DNA of 64,000 nucleotides from contig NC_087080.1 of NCBI RefSeq assembly GCF_026151205.1, forward strand, positions 691,812 to 755,811, given 5' to 3'. The translations under genes and the position numbers were made by a program. Origin of the DNA: Bolinopsis microptera (lineage: Eukaryota; Ctenophora; Tentaculata; Lobata; Bolinopsidae). Of the stretch, positions 46,402-57,281 are shown piece by piece (positions within the stretch are counted from its first letter, which is position 1; each line of letters begins with the position of its first letter). The notes beneath the pieces are model-generated. The model worked only from the letters and a program-made list of their open reading frames with translations. It did no database searches and had not been told where the DNA came from.

Positions 46402-48370
46402 ATCACAGTGACATAATCTATTGTCTGAAAGAAACCGTAATTTTGACACCAGAATCAATCAGGGTTTGCTCAATTATATTGGCTCTTCTATGACTTAATT
46501 AACTTGAGCCTATCTGATTTAATTTGTATTTTGTTTGCTGTTATAAAATGAGGAAAACAAAATCATGCTACAAATTTCATTTCTTCTTGCTAGATATCAT
46601 CGAACTGAAAGCAATATGTCAACAAATTTTTCTAAAGGTCATGTTCCTGTGGCTCTGAAACTGCTAGGAATTTGGATTTAGACAAAACATTTTGATATTT
46701 CGACCTAAAATCGCATTTTTGCCCTTAATGTAGACCAATGCAGCATTTTGAAATTCACCTGCATCAGTTTACAGGGATTCAAAAGATGATAGTGCATAAA
46801 TTATAAATTAACACAATTCCTAGACTTGTAAAATCGATGCACAAGCAAGTACCTGACACTCAATTGGAGATGTGAAGCTTATAACTTTGCTATAATCTCT
46901 GATTTCGTCAGAAATATCATTTGATGCATGGGGAAGCCTGAAAGTAGCTGTCAGAACACTCAAATCTAGAACTAATGCTCGACTTAAATTCCCTTAAGGG
47001 GGGGGGGGGGGGTTCATCCTGATTTTTTTGTGAAACTTGGTTTCGAGAACTTGGTTTCGCGCGCTGAACCAGTGTTGCACTAGGTAAAAATTGTGTATAT
47101 TTTGTTCATTTTTGAGTGTAAATTAATTTATTAATTTATCACAAATTATTTTATTATAATATAACCACTTATGTGAAATGGTTATTTTGACTTTAAATAT
47201 TTGAACTAAATATGAATTGATTGTGGGTATAAAATAAAATTTGTTTTACTAAAATTTGTTTTACGAGATAGCAGTTACCAACAAACTAGGACCTGTGACC
47301 GAACTTTTGAGGCGGTCCCCGACCCCAACCGCCAAACGGTGCCCACGGGGCAGCCACGCCCATATTTGGTCCAAATTAGGCCCAATTTAGCCTGCCACCT
47401 CTCATTAATTAAAAATGGCAACAACCCCTTTCGATAATTTTGTTTCTCTAATCCCTTAGAATCCTAAATCTCTAACAGTGTAATTGTTCAAAATTCACGA
47501 AAACCTATTCATTATCAGCCAATCACGATAAAGCATGGCGAAGATAAGTACAACACATTGTTGTTTTTTTGATAACTTCACATCGATGAAGACACAAGAA
47601 AACATGGCTAGTAATTGTATTACACGTAGAAGCTATGATTAAATGGCACAAGATGTGTTGAAATGCAACAATAACACTGAAAGACAGATTTTGCTTAAGC
47701 GCTCGATTTTGATTATATATGGTTGTACATTGGCGAAAATATGCGCGGCACGAATAAAATATAAGTTTCATTTCAGCTAAGACATAAAAATTTTGTCATA
47801 ATTGTATCATTCAGTATCATTCACTTAGCCATAAGTTTACATATTGACTGTTTTAGTAAATTAATTGACCACTAAATAAAACCAACAAAGCAAAGTATTT
47901 TAAATATTACTTAGCAACCAAAATGCTTGTCATACATTGTATGACCCGCCGCGCACGAGTGCGCGGATCCCCCTGTATTGTTGAAACTCTATAGCGAAAC
48001 GACAGTGGGGGTTACGACGTGATACAACAAAATGCAGCTTGGCGTGCAGGTCGGTATTTGTTTTTTCCAAAGCCCTTGTAATCTGACAAAGTTGATAAAA
48101 ATCAATAAATATATAAAAATATACAAACAACATTAATAAACAATAAAGGTTTTTAGTCATATATGTGAAAAAGGCCATGATTTATTTACATTACTAAGCA
48201 TTGATCGGATTGATAATAAGCATACAACGATGAAGTAACCTTTAAATACTATTACAAACTATATCATGTAACCAGTAACTATATTTGTAGCGCAATGCTG
48301 TTGTAGGGTCATTTTGGCATTTTCCAAAATAACTATTTTGATCATAATCTAACCCTTTATTACAACAATG
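46402..48370. other. No gene seen
   Basis: AT-rich, with a poly-G run at about 46999-47012. Short open frames (47523-47771, 47930-48178, minus) lack recognisable motifs. Confidence 0.5.
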
Positions 48371-48676
48371 AATAGAAAGGACCGAAAAGAAGGAAGTGGA
48401 GAGAGGAGAATACAGAGATAAGACGAAGGGACGCGCAGAGGAGATCGCGAGAAGTGGAGCCCTAATGACAAGGAACTCGATGGACGGTTTAGATTCTTAT
48501 ATAGATTGGCGTTGGGTTTTATATCTTAAGTTTATATGCATGACAGTATTATAGTCCAGTATTTAAGGGTAGTATTTTAGGGCATATATTTTTGTACGAC
48601 ATTTAGTACAGCAGGGTAGTGCAGAGAGTTTAGTTTAACACCTCTGTTTTAGTTACAAGGAGGATAGTTAAAGATA

Positions 48677-48905
48677 TTGTTAAGAGCAGAGAGTTTTAGG
48701 GAAACAGAAAGTTTATTTTAACATCTCTGTTTTGGTTATCAGAGGGTTCAATTTTACACCTCTGTTTTGGCTATAGCAGGATAGTTAAGGAAATATTTAG
48801 CACATAGAGTTTTGGACGAGCAGAGAGTTTATTTTAACATCTCTGTTTTGGTTATCAGAGAGTTCAATTTTACACCTCTGTTATGATTATTGGAAGGATT
48901 GTTTA
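48677..48905. repeat. About 125-bp tandem duplication in the gag leader
   Basis: Two copies share ttaacatctctgttttggtt and atcagag followed by ttcaattttacacctctgtt. Such repeats are typical of retroelement U3 or leader regions; a partial third copy starts near 48620. Confidence 0.75.
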
Positions 48906-49236
48906 GGAAATTGTTTATAGATTGCTCGGAAGAGTGGGAGATTGTTAATACTTTCGGGGGATACTTAAGAGTGGAGATATTGAAGGGACGTTACACTTTT
49001 TGATTTGAGAAGAACTGATTTTGCAGTTAAAGTTCACAGTTAAAGAACTATTCGAATTATTGACATTCATTTGAGAAACTCTGAGATATTGTAATTACAA
49101 TTCTTAAAACGGTTTATTCAAATTAAACTATTTTCCCTTGTCACCTTGCAGAACAAAATATAAAGGAAAAGAGCCTTTTATCAACTGGAGCCTGATTAAT
49201 CAATTGGTCAATACCCTCGAAGTGAATTGAGCATAG

Positions 49237-50553
49237 ATGACTAACGACAGTGACAAGGAAGAAAAGGCTGCAGCAGCGGCTGAAGCAGAAGAGGAGTTGG
49301 AGAAAATCAAAGCTGAACGAGAGAAAATCAAAGCTGAACGAGAGAAAATCAGAACCGCACTGGGAGAGCTCAAAGTGCAGGAAAAAAAGATTAAAAAAGA
49401 GATGCTGGAAGTGGGCGATTCGGATTTGGAGGATAACGGAAGCGAAAATGATCTTGACGGATCAGGGAAAATTTTGAATTCAAAATTATCCCGAGCAGCT
49501 AAATTGAAGAGGTTTGAAAAAGGAGAAGATTTTTCTATGTACTGTGAGAGATTTCTCTCATACGTGAGAATAACCAGGATAAAAAGTCCATTACTGTATG
49601 AGCATTTGCTCCAAAGTGTGGACGATAAAACCTATTCGGTATTGAGGGCAGTCAAGCTGAGTGATAGGGAGAAAAAAGATCCTGAGCTTTTTTGTGCGCT
49701 CTACAAGCGAGCCATCTATGGCAACGAAGCTACCACACTGAAGAACGAACTGCTTAACTGTCGTCAGCGGCAGGGAGAAGATATAGGTGAGTACGTTTTT
49801 CGATTGAGAGCGAAGTCGAATGTAGCTTACTTGGATGTAACAGTGGCGGAAGACAATTGTCTTTTGGCTCTTTTACGAGGAGTAAGGAGCAAAAATATGA
49901 TGCAGCAGCTCAATATAGCTACCTTTGCTTCATTTGAGGAAGCAGTGAAATTGGCAGAAAAAATAGAAGGCGTTGAGAAGATGATGAATGAAAACGAAAG
50001 AGAAATTCCCGTTGCTTCGATTATGAAACAAACGACATTTTCTGACAAGCCAACCATCCACGACCCCTCGCCTTCAAGGCAAAATAATCGTGAGGAGGGA
50101 GAAGAGACTACTTATCAGAGACCTGCGGGGGATGACAGATCGAGATCTGGGTCCGGGGAAAATAGGGACAAGTGGCGAGGAGATAACAGAAACTCGTCAA
50201 GACCCAGACCAGTGCAAGATAGAGGACGAGACGGCTGGCGGAGTAACAAGAGCATAACGTGCTGGAATTGCAACAAGACCGGACATGTACGAGCTAACTG
50301 CTGGGCGAGAAGAAGATCCGGGGGAGAATTCAACCGACAGTACAATGGAAATACAGGTACATTTAAAAGAGATCAATCTGATTCTCGTCGTTATGGTCAA
50401 CCTGCATATCAGGGAAACTATAAAAGCTTTAATAATTATCGGGGCAATAATTATGCACGTAATCAGGGGAATAGCAGAGGTGGACACATGATGCAGCGGG
50501 GTAATTTTCATCAGACCGGCAACACGGGGTTTCCTGACAATTCTTTAAACTAG
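49237..50553 (+). CDS. gag: Gag polyprotein of the gypsy-type element
   Basis: 438 residues from ATG. The first 70 are K/E-rich coiled coil with an imperfect KAEREKI duplication. Residues about 90-240 resemble a retrotransposon capsid (FSMYCERFLSYVRI, YVFRLRAKSNVAYLD). The C-terminal third is R/G/N-rich nucleocapsid with one CCHC zinc knuckle, C342-x2-C345-x4-H350-x4-C355 (CWNCNKTGHVRANC). The frame stops directly after a TTTAAAC heptamer, so pol is probably made by -1 frameshifting. Gag assembles particles and packages the RNA. Confidence 0.9.
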   Translation: MTNDSDKEEKAAAAAEAEEELEKIKAEREKIKAEREKIRTALGELKVQEKKIKKEMLEVGDSDLEDNGSENDLDGSGKILNSKLSRAAKLKRFEKGEDFSMYCERFLSYVRITRIKSPLLYEHLLQSVDDKTYSVLRAVKLSDREKKDPELFCALYKRAIYGNEATTLKNELLNCRQRQGEDIGEYVFRLRAKSNVAYLDVTVAEDNCLLALLRGVRSKNMMQQLNIATFASFEEAVKLAEKIEGVEKMMNENEREIPVASIMKQTTFSDKPTIHDPSPSRQNNREEGEETTYQRPAGDDRSRSGSGENRDKWRGDNRNSSRPRPVQDRGRDGWRSNKSITCWNCNKTGHVRANCWARRRSGGEFNRQYNGNTGTFKRDQSDSRRYGQPAYQGNYKSFNNYRGNNYARNQGNSRGGHMMQRGNFHQTGNTGFPDNSLN

Positions 50554-53500
50554 AAAGTGGTTGTACAGGCGTCCGGGTGGATCCATACAATTGTATGACA
50601 AATCAGGGCGTATTCAGAGGGGAATGCTCTAGAGTGCAACCACAGTGTCCCGATATAATAGTAAGAGGTAGTTGCCAGGACATTGCAGTCAATGTATTAG
50701 CAGATACCGGTGCAAGCGTTAGTTTAGTGAATATTCGGTTAATTGACCGTTTAAATATGACGCAACACATTAGACCTTCCCAAATAAGAGTTGCTGGCCT
50801 TTCTAATAAACTCATTCCCATGAGAGGGGAGATCGAGTTACAGGTCAGAATTGCTGGTACATCAGTCACGCACAAATTTGTGGCCTGTGATGTAATTTCG
50901 GAGGATATCTTAGCAGGAAACGACCTACTAAGGAAGCTTGAGGCACGCATATATCTCCCGGAAAAACTTTTAACAACTACTTACGGCCAGGAACAGTTCA
51001 TCGATAGACCGATTAAGTTGGTAAATCGTTGTAAGGTCAAATGTAGCAGGTCCGTCACGGTACCTGCTAATTCAGTAGTGTATCTGACCGGGAAGATCAA
51101 TCCTAGAGGAAGTAAGGGGTCTAACTATGAAGGTGTTGTCTTCGGTAGTCGCAACTTGGTAGAATCGACTGGAGTTGCAGTGGAAAATGCAATTGCATTT
51201 TCTTGCAACAACAGAATACCATTGAGATGTATAAATCCCATGTCTATTGATGTTGTGATCAACAAGAACCGAGTTATTGGATTCATGGAACCCATGGAAG
51301 AAACTCCTAATATGGTGAGGGGAGTAAGAAAAGTAAGAAGGGGAGAAGCTTATTCAGCTGCGATCAATATACCCAGGTTGGAGGATGCAGTGCCGGAAGA
51401 GATCTATAGAGAGAACGGTAGATGGCGAGATATGGAAAGTCTATATAAACAACTCAGGGTAGATGATATTGACATCACGCCACAGTTGAAGGCTGAGTTA
51501 AAGGACTTACTTGCTGAATACAGTCATTGTTTCTCGAGAGACAAGTTTGATCTAGGAGTAGCAACATTTTATGAGGCCAATCTCCGACTTAAAAGAGATT
51601 ATGTTGCAAAGTGGGTCCCGAGTAGAGACATAAGTTACAAAATGAGGCCTCACATGGACAAGGAAATTGGGAATTTGGTCGAATCGGGTCAAATTGAGAG
51701 ATGCCATTACAGTAATTGGAATTCTTGTGTATTCATGGTGGTTAAGCCGGGCCAAACAGATTCTTACAGAATGGTTCAAGACATGCGCCAGCTAAATGAG
51801 CAAACCCTACCTGACAATTTTGAGTTGCCTAGAATTAACACAATCATGGACAAAATGTCAGAGTGCGGGTTCTTAACCAGCTTTGACTTCACTAAGGGCT
51901 TCAATCAGATTAGGCTGAGGGAGGAGGATCGGCCCCTCACAGCATTTACCCACCATGACGGATCCAGGTACCAGTGGGCACGACTAGTCATGGGCCAGAC
52001 CAGCTCATCAAGCCAATTCGCTAGGTGCATGTCCTACCTTTTCTCAAAAGTGCCTTTTAGTTCCTTGATTTGCTTTTTGGATGATATCCTTGTAGGCTCC
52101 AATTGTCCGAAGGAGCACCTTAGGAGGATTCGATTCATTTTGGCAAGATTGTCATGGGGTGGGATTAAGATCTCCACCAGTAAAACCCAATTGATGAGAC
52201 AGGAAGTCAAGTTTCTGGGACATATGATCAGCAAAGAGGGACTGAGGATCGATCCAAAGAGGACAGAAGCAATCAAGCAGTTACAACCTCCAGATTCTGT
52301 CAAAAGGTTACAGAAATTTCTAGGTGCCCTGAATTATAATCGTGGATTCATTAAGGGGTTCAGTTCCATTGCAGCACCTTTGTACAAATTGTTACAAAAG
52401 GGGGTCACTTTCAAATGGGACTCTGACTGTCAGTCTGCGTACAAGGGCTTAATCCAAGCCATGTGCCAGGCCCCTACGTTAGCAATACCAGAGTACAACG
52501 ATCCAAACCAGTCATATGAGGTCACAGTGGATTCCAGCAAGATAGGGCACGGTGCAATGCTGACGCAGTTAATTGATGGACAGCGGAGAGTTATATCGTA
52601 CTGGTCCAAGGCTGTGCCAGTGCACATGCAGAAGTTAGGAGCCAGTAGATTGGAATTCCTGGGATTGTATTACAGCCTGCTTCATTATAGAATATATTTG
52701 GAGAATACTTCATTTCGTGTAATTACAGATTGTAAAAGTTTGCTCAACTTGACGACTATTTTTCGCAAGGAAAATAGTTATATGCAAAGAAGACTGGCTG
52801 ATTTGGCGTCTTTCCGGTTTAAGGTAGTGCATGTCTCCGGGGAGAGCAATGATATTCAGTGGGCAGATTATCTGAGCCGGAATCCTGTGGAAATAGAGAC
52901 CACGTCAGTAGCCACCCAGACCAGTGATGATGCAATTGCATCGATCAAATCCATCGTGGTAGAGAGAGAACATGATTCATTTGACAAAGTTGAGAGTAAG
53001 CAGCTGGGATCAGAGGAACAGTACACACAGACACACATTACACGGGTGCTGAAATCGGAGATAGAATTACCTGAGCAGCCCATTACGCTGGCAGAAATTC
53101 GGAGAGAATATGCTAATGATACAATTTTATCAACAGTAATTAAATGGGTGGAAAGTGGGCAACCTCCAGATAAAGTCAGTTACCGTAGGGATTCGGCTGA
53201 GCTTTGTCACTATAGACAACATTTTGACATGATGACAGTCAAGGAGGGGATCCTACATCGCAGATGGGTAAATCCCACTAACAGACAGGAGGACAGAGAT
53301 CTTATTGTGGTGCCGAGGCCACTTATTGACAGAGTTTTACATTCGTACCACGATGGCAATTGCCACGTGGGTGCGGATCTAGCACTGGAACACAGCCAAA
53401 AGAGCTTTTACTTCTACAAACAGCGCAAACTTTACAAGTTACATTGCGAAGCATGTATCACGTGTGCACAGGGTAAGCAACCTCGCAGTTTCAAAAAAGC

Positions 53501-55010
53501 TCCATTAAAACCCATTGTTTATAGCCACTTCGGGCAGTGTGTTGCCATTGATTACTTAGAGCCATCTAAGAAGCCTACGAAAAGGGGCCATACAGCACTG
53601 TTAACAATGGTAGATATGTTTTCAAATTATGTGGTGTGCAAACCAGTGAAATCTACAGGCACAGAGGAAGCCATTAAGGTCATCATAAATGAATGGATCC
53701 TGAAATTTGGAGTCATGTCTACAATCATACACGACTTAGGACCGAGTTTCTCGAGCACTTTGTTCAAGTCGGTCTTAAAAATGTTCAACATTAAGGATAT
53801 ACACGGAGTTCCGTGGAAATGTCAGACCAACGGACGAGCTGAGGCCTTCAACAAGAAAATCAATGTTTGTATGAGAACATGTCTAAATGAGAATCAGTGG
53901 CAGGACTATGACTTGTGGATTAACTACATAGTGTTTGTGCTCAACAGCTTGAAATCCACTAGGACCAAATACTCAGCAAATTTTCTGTTATTTGGGCGTG
54001 AAGTCATGAGTGTGAGAGACTTGTATTTACAAGATAATGAGAGATTAGAGCAAATTTATTCCGAAATAGATGACGAAGACGCTAGACAGCTTCTTGCATA
54101 CAATTTGTATCGCAACATAGCTGAAGTGACTAGAAAAGCAGCTGCGAACAATGCTGTGAAGGCAAAGTTTATGAAGACGAGCTACGATAAAGGAGTAAGA
54201 GGACCATTTTTCGAGAGTGGAGAGTGGTGCATGTTATTGGTTCAAAGACCTGGACACAAGTTTGCTCCCAGATTTCAGGGACCATACAAGATAGTAGAGA
54301 AGCTTAGTGATTGGAACTACATTGTCCAGGTGGGACAGGAGAAGAAGGTAACCAGCATCACGAAGATGAAACCTTACAAAGGTGGAGAACCACTCACCAA
54401 GGTTCCTGGAGCGGCTGTGGGATTTCCCAGCGGCTGTTCTTTGGAAAATGAAGGCAACGTGAGTGAGGTGAGCCTGGTCACTGAGAGTGATTCCTCGGAT
54501 TCAGATGATTATCACATCGTCACGAGGAGTCGGAAGAAGAAGAAGGATCAAGGATTTCCTTGTCCTTCATCTATAATCAGTAAAAGTGGAGGAAAAGCGT
54601 CAGCACCAGAGAATCTCACAAGTTCTGGAAATGATGTACCACAGACTGAAGTTGAAAGCGGAGATCCGGCCATTGTGGTGGAAGAGGAGGAACGAGGATT
54701 GGATGACACGATAGTAAACTCACCACTCAACGATGTACCGCGTCAGGAAGACGATCCACAATTAAATCTAAGTGCAGACACCACCGAATCTTTTCAAGAT
54801 GCACTAGATTCAAGTCAATCTCAAAACATTGACTCTAGTCCGGAAGTAGCGGCTGCATCTGCTAGACCAAGCAGAGAGGGAAATATGCACTTCGGAGAAA
54901 TAGATAGTAGAGGACTTACTCTTGCTGAGATAGGTCGTGAGGAAGACGGCAGAAATCCGAGGAGAAAGTACGAACTCAGACCGAGAAGGAATAAACCGAA
55001 GTACGTTTAG
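50538..55010 (+). CDS. pol: Pol polyprotein: protease, reverse transcriptase, RNase H, integrase
   Basis: The frame opens at 50538 inside gag and has no ATG near its start, consistent with expression by frameshift. Numbering from 50577: protease DTGAS at 43-47; RT with SFDFTKGFNQI and a polymerase motif FLDD at 500-503 (in place of the usual Y[IL]DD); RNase H with TVDSS and the TDCKSLL segment; integrase zinc finger (H-x3-H...C-x2-C at about 921-963), then catalytic D992, D1053 and E1089 (spacing 35). A GPYKIVEKL-type C-terminal domain follows. A further tail of about 150 residues is acidic/serine-rich with no recognised domain. All catalytic residues appear intact and the frame is unbroken, which suggests recent activity. 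Confidence 0.93.
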   Translation, partial: QFFKLESGCTGVRVDPYNCMTNQGVFRGECSRVQPQCPDIIVRGSCQDIAVNVLADTGASVSLVNIRLIDRLNMTQHIRPSQIRVAGLSNKLIPMRGEIELQVRIAGTSVTHKFVACDVISEDILAGNDLLRKLEARIYLPEKLLTTTYGQEQFIDRPIKLVNRCKVKCSRSVTVPANSVVYLTGKINPRGSKGSNYEGVVFGSRNLVESTGVAVENAIAFSCNNRIPLRCINPMSIDVVINKNRVIGFMEPMEETPNMVRGVRKVRRGEAYSAAINIPRLEDAVPEEIYRENGRWRDMESLYKQLRVDDIDITPQLKAELKDLLAEYSHCFSRDKFDLGVATFYEANLRLKRDYVAKWVPSRDISYKMRPHMDKEIGNLVESGQIERCHYSNWNSCVFMVVKPGQTDSYRMVQDMRQLNEQTLPDNFELPRINTIMDKMSECGFLTSFDFTKGFNQIRLREEDRPLTAFTHHDGSRYQWARLVMGQTSSSSQFARCMSYLFSKVPFSSLICFLDDILVGSNCPKEHLRRIRFILARLSWGGIKISTSKTQLMRQEVKFLGHMISKEGLRIDPKRTEAIKQLQPPDSVKRLQKFLGALNYNRGFIKGFSSIAAPLYKLLQKGVTFKWDSDCQSAYKGLIQAMCQAPTLAIPEYNDPNQSYEVTVDSSKIGHGAMLTQLIDGQRRVISYWSKAVPVHMQKLGASRLEFLGLYYSLLHYRIYLENTSFRVITDCKSLLNLTTIFRKENSYMQRRLADLASFRFKVVHVSGESNDIQWADYLSRNPVEIETTSVATQTSDDAIASIKSIVVEREHDSFDKVESKQLGSEEQYTQTHITRVLKSEIELPEQPITLAEIRREYANDTILSTVIKWVESGQPPDKVSYRRDSAELCHYRQHFDMMTVKEGILHRRWVNPTNRQEDRDLIVVPRPLIDRVLHSYHDGNCHVGADLALEHSQKSFYFYKQRKLYKLHCEACITCAQGKQPRSFKKAPLKPIVYSHFGQCVAIDYLEPSKKPTKRGHTALLTMVDMFSNYVVCKPVKSTGTEEAIKVIINEWILKFGVMSTIIHDLGPSFSSTLFKSVLKMFNIKDIHGVPWKCQTNGRAEAFNKKINVCMRTCLNENQWQDYDLWINYIVFVLNSLKSTRTKYSANFLLFGREVMSVRDLYLQDNERLEQIYSEIDDEDARQLLAYNLYRNIAEVTRKAAANNAVKAKFMKTSYDKGVRGPFFESGEWCMLLVQRPGHKFAPRFQGPYKIVEKLSDWNYIVQVGQEKKVTSITKMKPYKGGEPLTKVPGAAVGFPSGCSLENEGNVSEVSLVTESDSSDSDDYHIVTRSRKKKKDQGFPCPSSIISKSGGKASAPENLTSSGNDVPQTEVESGDPAIVVEEEERGLDDTIVNSPLNDVPRQEDDPQLNLSADTTESFQDALDSSQSQNIDSSPEVAAASARPSREGNMHFGEIDSRGLTLAEIGREEDGRNPRRKYELRPRRNKPKYV
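50544..50550 (+). promoter_or_regulatory. Putative -1 ribosomal frameshift site TTTAAAC at gag-pol overlap
   Basis: In the gag frame the codons are TCT TTA AAC TAG, so T TTA AAC is in the exact register for a -1 slip, one codon before the gag stop. The -1 frame is free of stops from 50538 and continues into pol. A palindromic catacaattgtatg lies about 35 bp downstream (50583-50596) and could help form a stimulatory hairpin. Confidence 0.8.
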
Positions 55011-55095
55011 TACAGGTGAGATTCCTGGAATAACTTTATTTAAGTAATATAGCCTGAAAGGTTATTTACGTGATATATATATATATATATTAATT

Positions 55096-56989
55096 ATCAA
55101 TAAATGTTTTTGCCATGAAACGGACCAAACTGATCCTAACTCATATTCCACTCATCATAGCATATCGCTTCAGCATGTACAAAGGGCATAACCTCAATCA
55201 GTTTAATGTAGTGAAATGACTGGTGTGAATAAAGTAGTGTACTAATACAAGTTGGAGAGGATCAGGTAAGCTTAGTCAGCATCCATGATGTTACAAACCC
55301 TCTGGGACATTACTGCGCCCAGTCTCCAAAGTTACAGTAAATTCCTACTACGGACAAACAAACACAGACAAAACACCAACAAGAAACTGATATACACTAG
55401 CTAGCTCAGAGAGGAAATGAGTACCGGCTCAGGAGGCATGTCAAAACAGGGCGCCCTTTCGAACACTACTCGGGCTAGAATCAGTGCAATTCGGACACTA
55501 CTATGCAACTAAACCATGCAAAACTATATAAGTACACCTATGCTGGCAAGGCAATAGGTCAGACTGCCAGTCCTGAAAACCAGTTCTATGATAAGGGTCA
55601 CGCAAGCCCCGAAGGGTTAATACAAAATCAATAAATGTTTTTGCCATGAAACGGACCAAACTGATCCTAACTCATATTCCACTCATCATAGCATATCGCT
55701 TCAGCATGTACAAAGGGCATAACCTCAATCAGTTTAATGTAGTGAAATGACTGGTGTGAATAAAGTAGTGTACTAATACAAGTTGGAGAGGATCAGGTAA
55801 GCTTAGTCAGCATCCATGATGTTACAAACCCTCTGGGACATTACTGCGCCCAGTCTCCAAAGTTACAGTAAATTCCTACTACGGACAAACAAACACAGAC
55901 AAAACACCAACAAGAAACTGATATACACTAGCTAGCTCAGAGAGGAAATGAGTACCGGCTCAGGAGGCATGTCAAAACAGGGCGCCCTTTCGAACACTAC
56001 TCGGTAAATGTTTTTGCCATGAAACGGACCAAACTGATCCTAACTCATATTCCACTCATCATAGCATATCGCTTCAGCATGTACAAAGGGCATAACCTCA
56101 ATCAGTTTAATGTAGTGAAATGACTGGTGTGAATAAAGTAGTGTACTAATACAAGTTGGAGAGGATCAGGTAAGCTTAGTCAGCATCCATGATGTTACAA
56201 ACCCTCTGGGACATTACTGCGCCCAGTCTCCAAAGTTACAGTAAATTCCTACTACGGACAAACAAACACAGACAAAACACCAACAAGAAACTGATATACA
56301 CTAGCTAGCTCAGAGAGGAAATGAGTACCGGCTCAGGAGGCATGTCAAAACAGGGCGCCCTTTCGAACACTACTCGGGCTAGAATCAGTGCAATTCGGAC
56401 ACTACTATGCAACTAAACCATGCAAAACTATATAAGTACACCTATGCTGGCAAGGCAATAGGTCAGACTGCCAGTCCTGAAAACCAGTTCTATGATAAGG
56501 GTCACGCAAGCCCCGAAGGGTTAATACAAAATCAATAAATGTTTTTGCCATGAAACGGACCAAACTGATCCTAACTCATATTCCACTCATCATAGCATAT
56601 CGCTTCAGCATGTACAAAGGGCATAACCTCAATCAGTTTAATGTAGTGAAATGACTGGTGTGAATAAAGTAGTGTACTAATACAAGTTGGAGAGGATCAG
56701 GTAAGCTTAGTCAGCATCCATGATGTTACAAACCCTCTGGGACATTACTGCGCCCAGTCTCCAAAGTTACAGTAAATTCCTACTACGGACAAACAAACAC
56801 AGACAAAACACCAACAAGAAACTGATATACACTAGCTAGCTCAGAGAGGAAATGAGTACCGGCTCAGGAGGCATGTCAAAACAGGGCGCCCTTTCGAACA
56901 CTACTCGGGCTAGAATCAGTGCAATTCGGACACTACTATGCAACTAAACCATGCAAAACTATATAAGTACACCTATGCTGGCAAGGCAT
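55096..56989 (+). repeat. Four tandem copies of a 531-bp unit between pol and env
   Basis: Copies start at 55096, 55627, 56005 and 56531. The second lacks about 155 bp and the fourth is cut at the 3' side; otherwise copies look identical. Each complete unit has a ctatataag TATA-like box followed about 120 bp later by aataaa, and a second aataaa (gaataaag). No coding frame of note. It is preceded by an (AT)n run at 55071-55090. Confidence 0.9.
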
Positions 56990-57281
56990 AGTGGTATTTT
57001 GTGGTAATCTTGTTTTGCTCTTATGAGTTAACTACAATTAAAAACAATGGTATTTTGTTTAAATATTCACAACAATATCACGGTATCCGGAATTTGAACA
57101 GTATATCGTAAAGATAGACCTTGTTGTTGCCCTTTCCGTTTTAACAGTCATATTGTATTACTAGGGCCCTGAGTGTTGATTCCTACCGTATTCTGGAGAT
57201 TAATTGCCTCTTTTTTACATTCAGTTTGAATCATAACAACACTTTACTTACAGTAGTACTAATCTTGACATCATTTAGAAC

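Noticed and set aside
49150..49230. Primer-binding site before gag (tggagcctgattaatc or tggtcaataccctcg)
   Set aside because: Both start with TGG, but I could not match either to a tRNA 3' end, and the LTR boundary is unknown.
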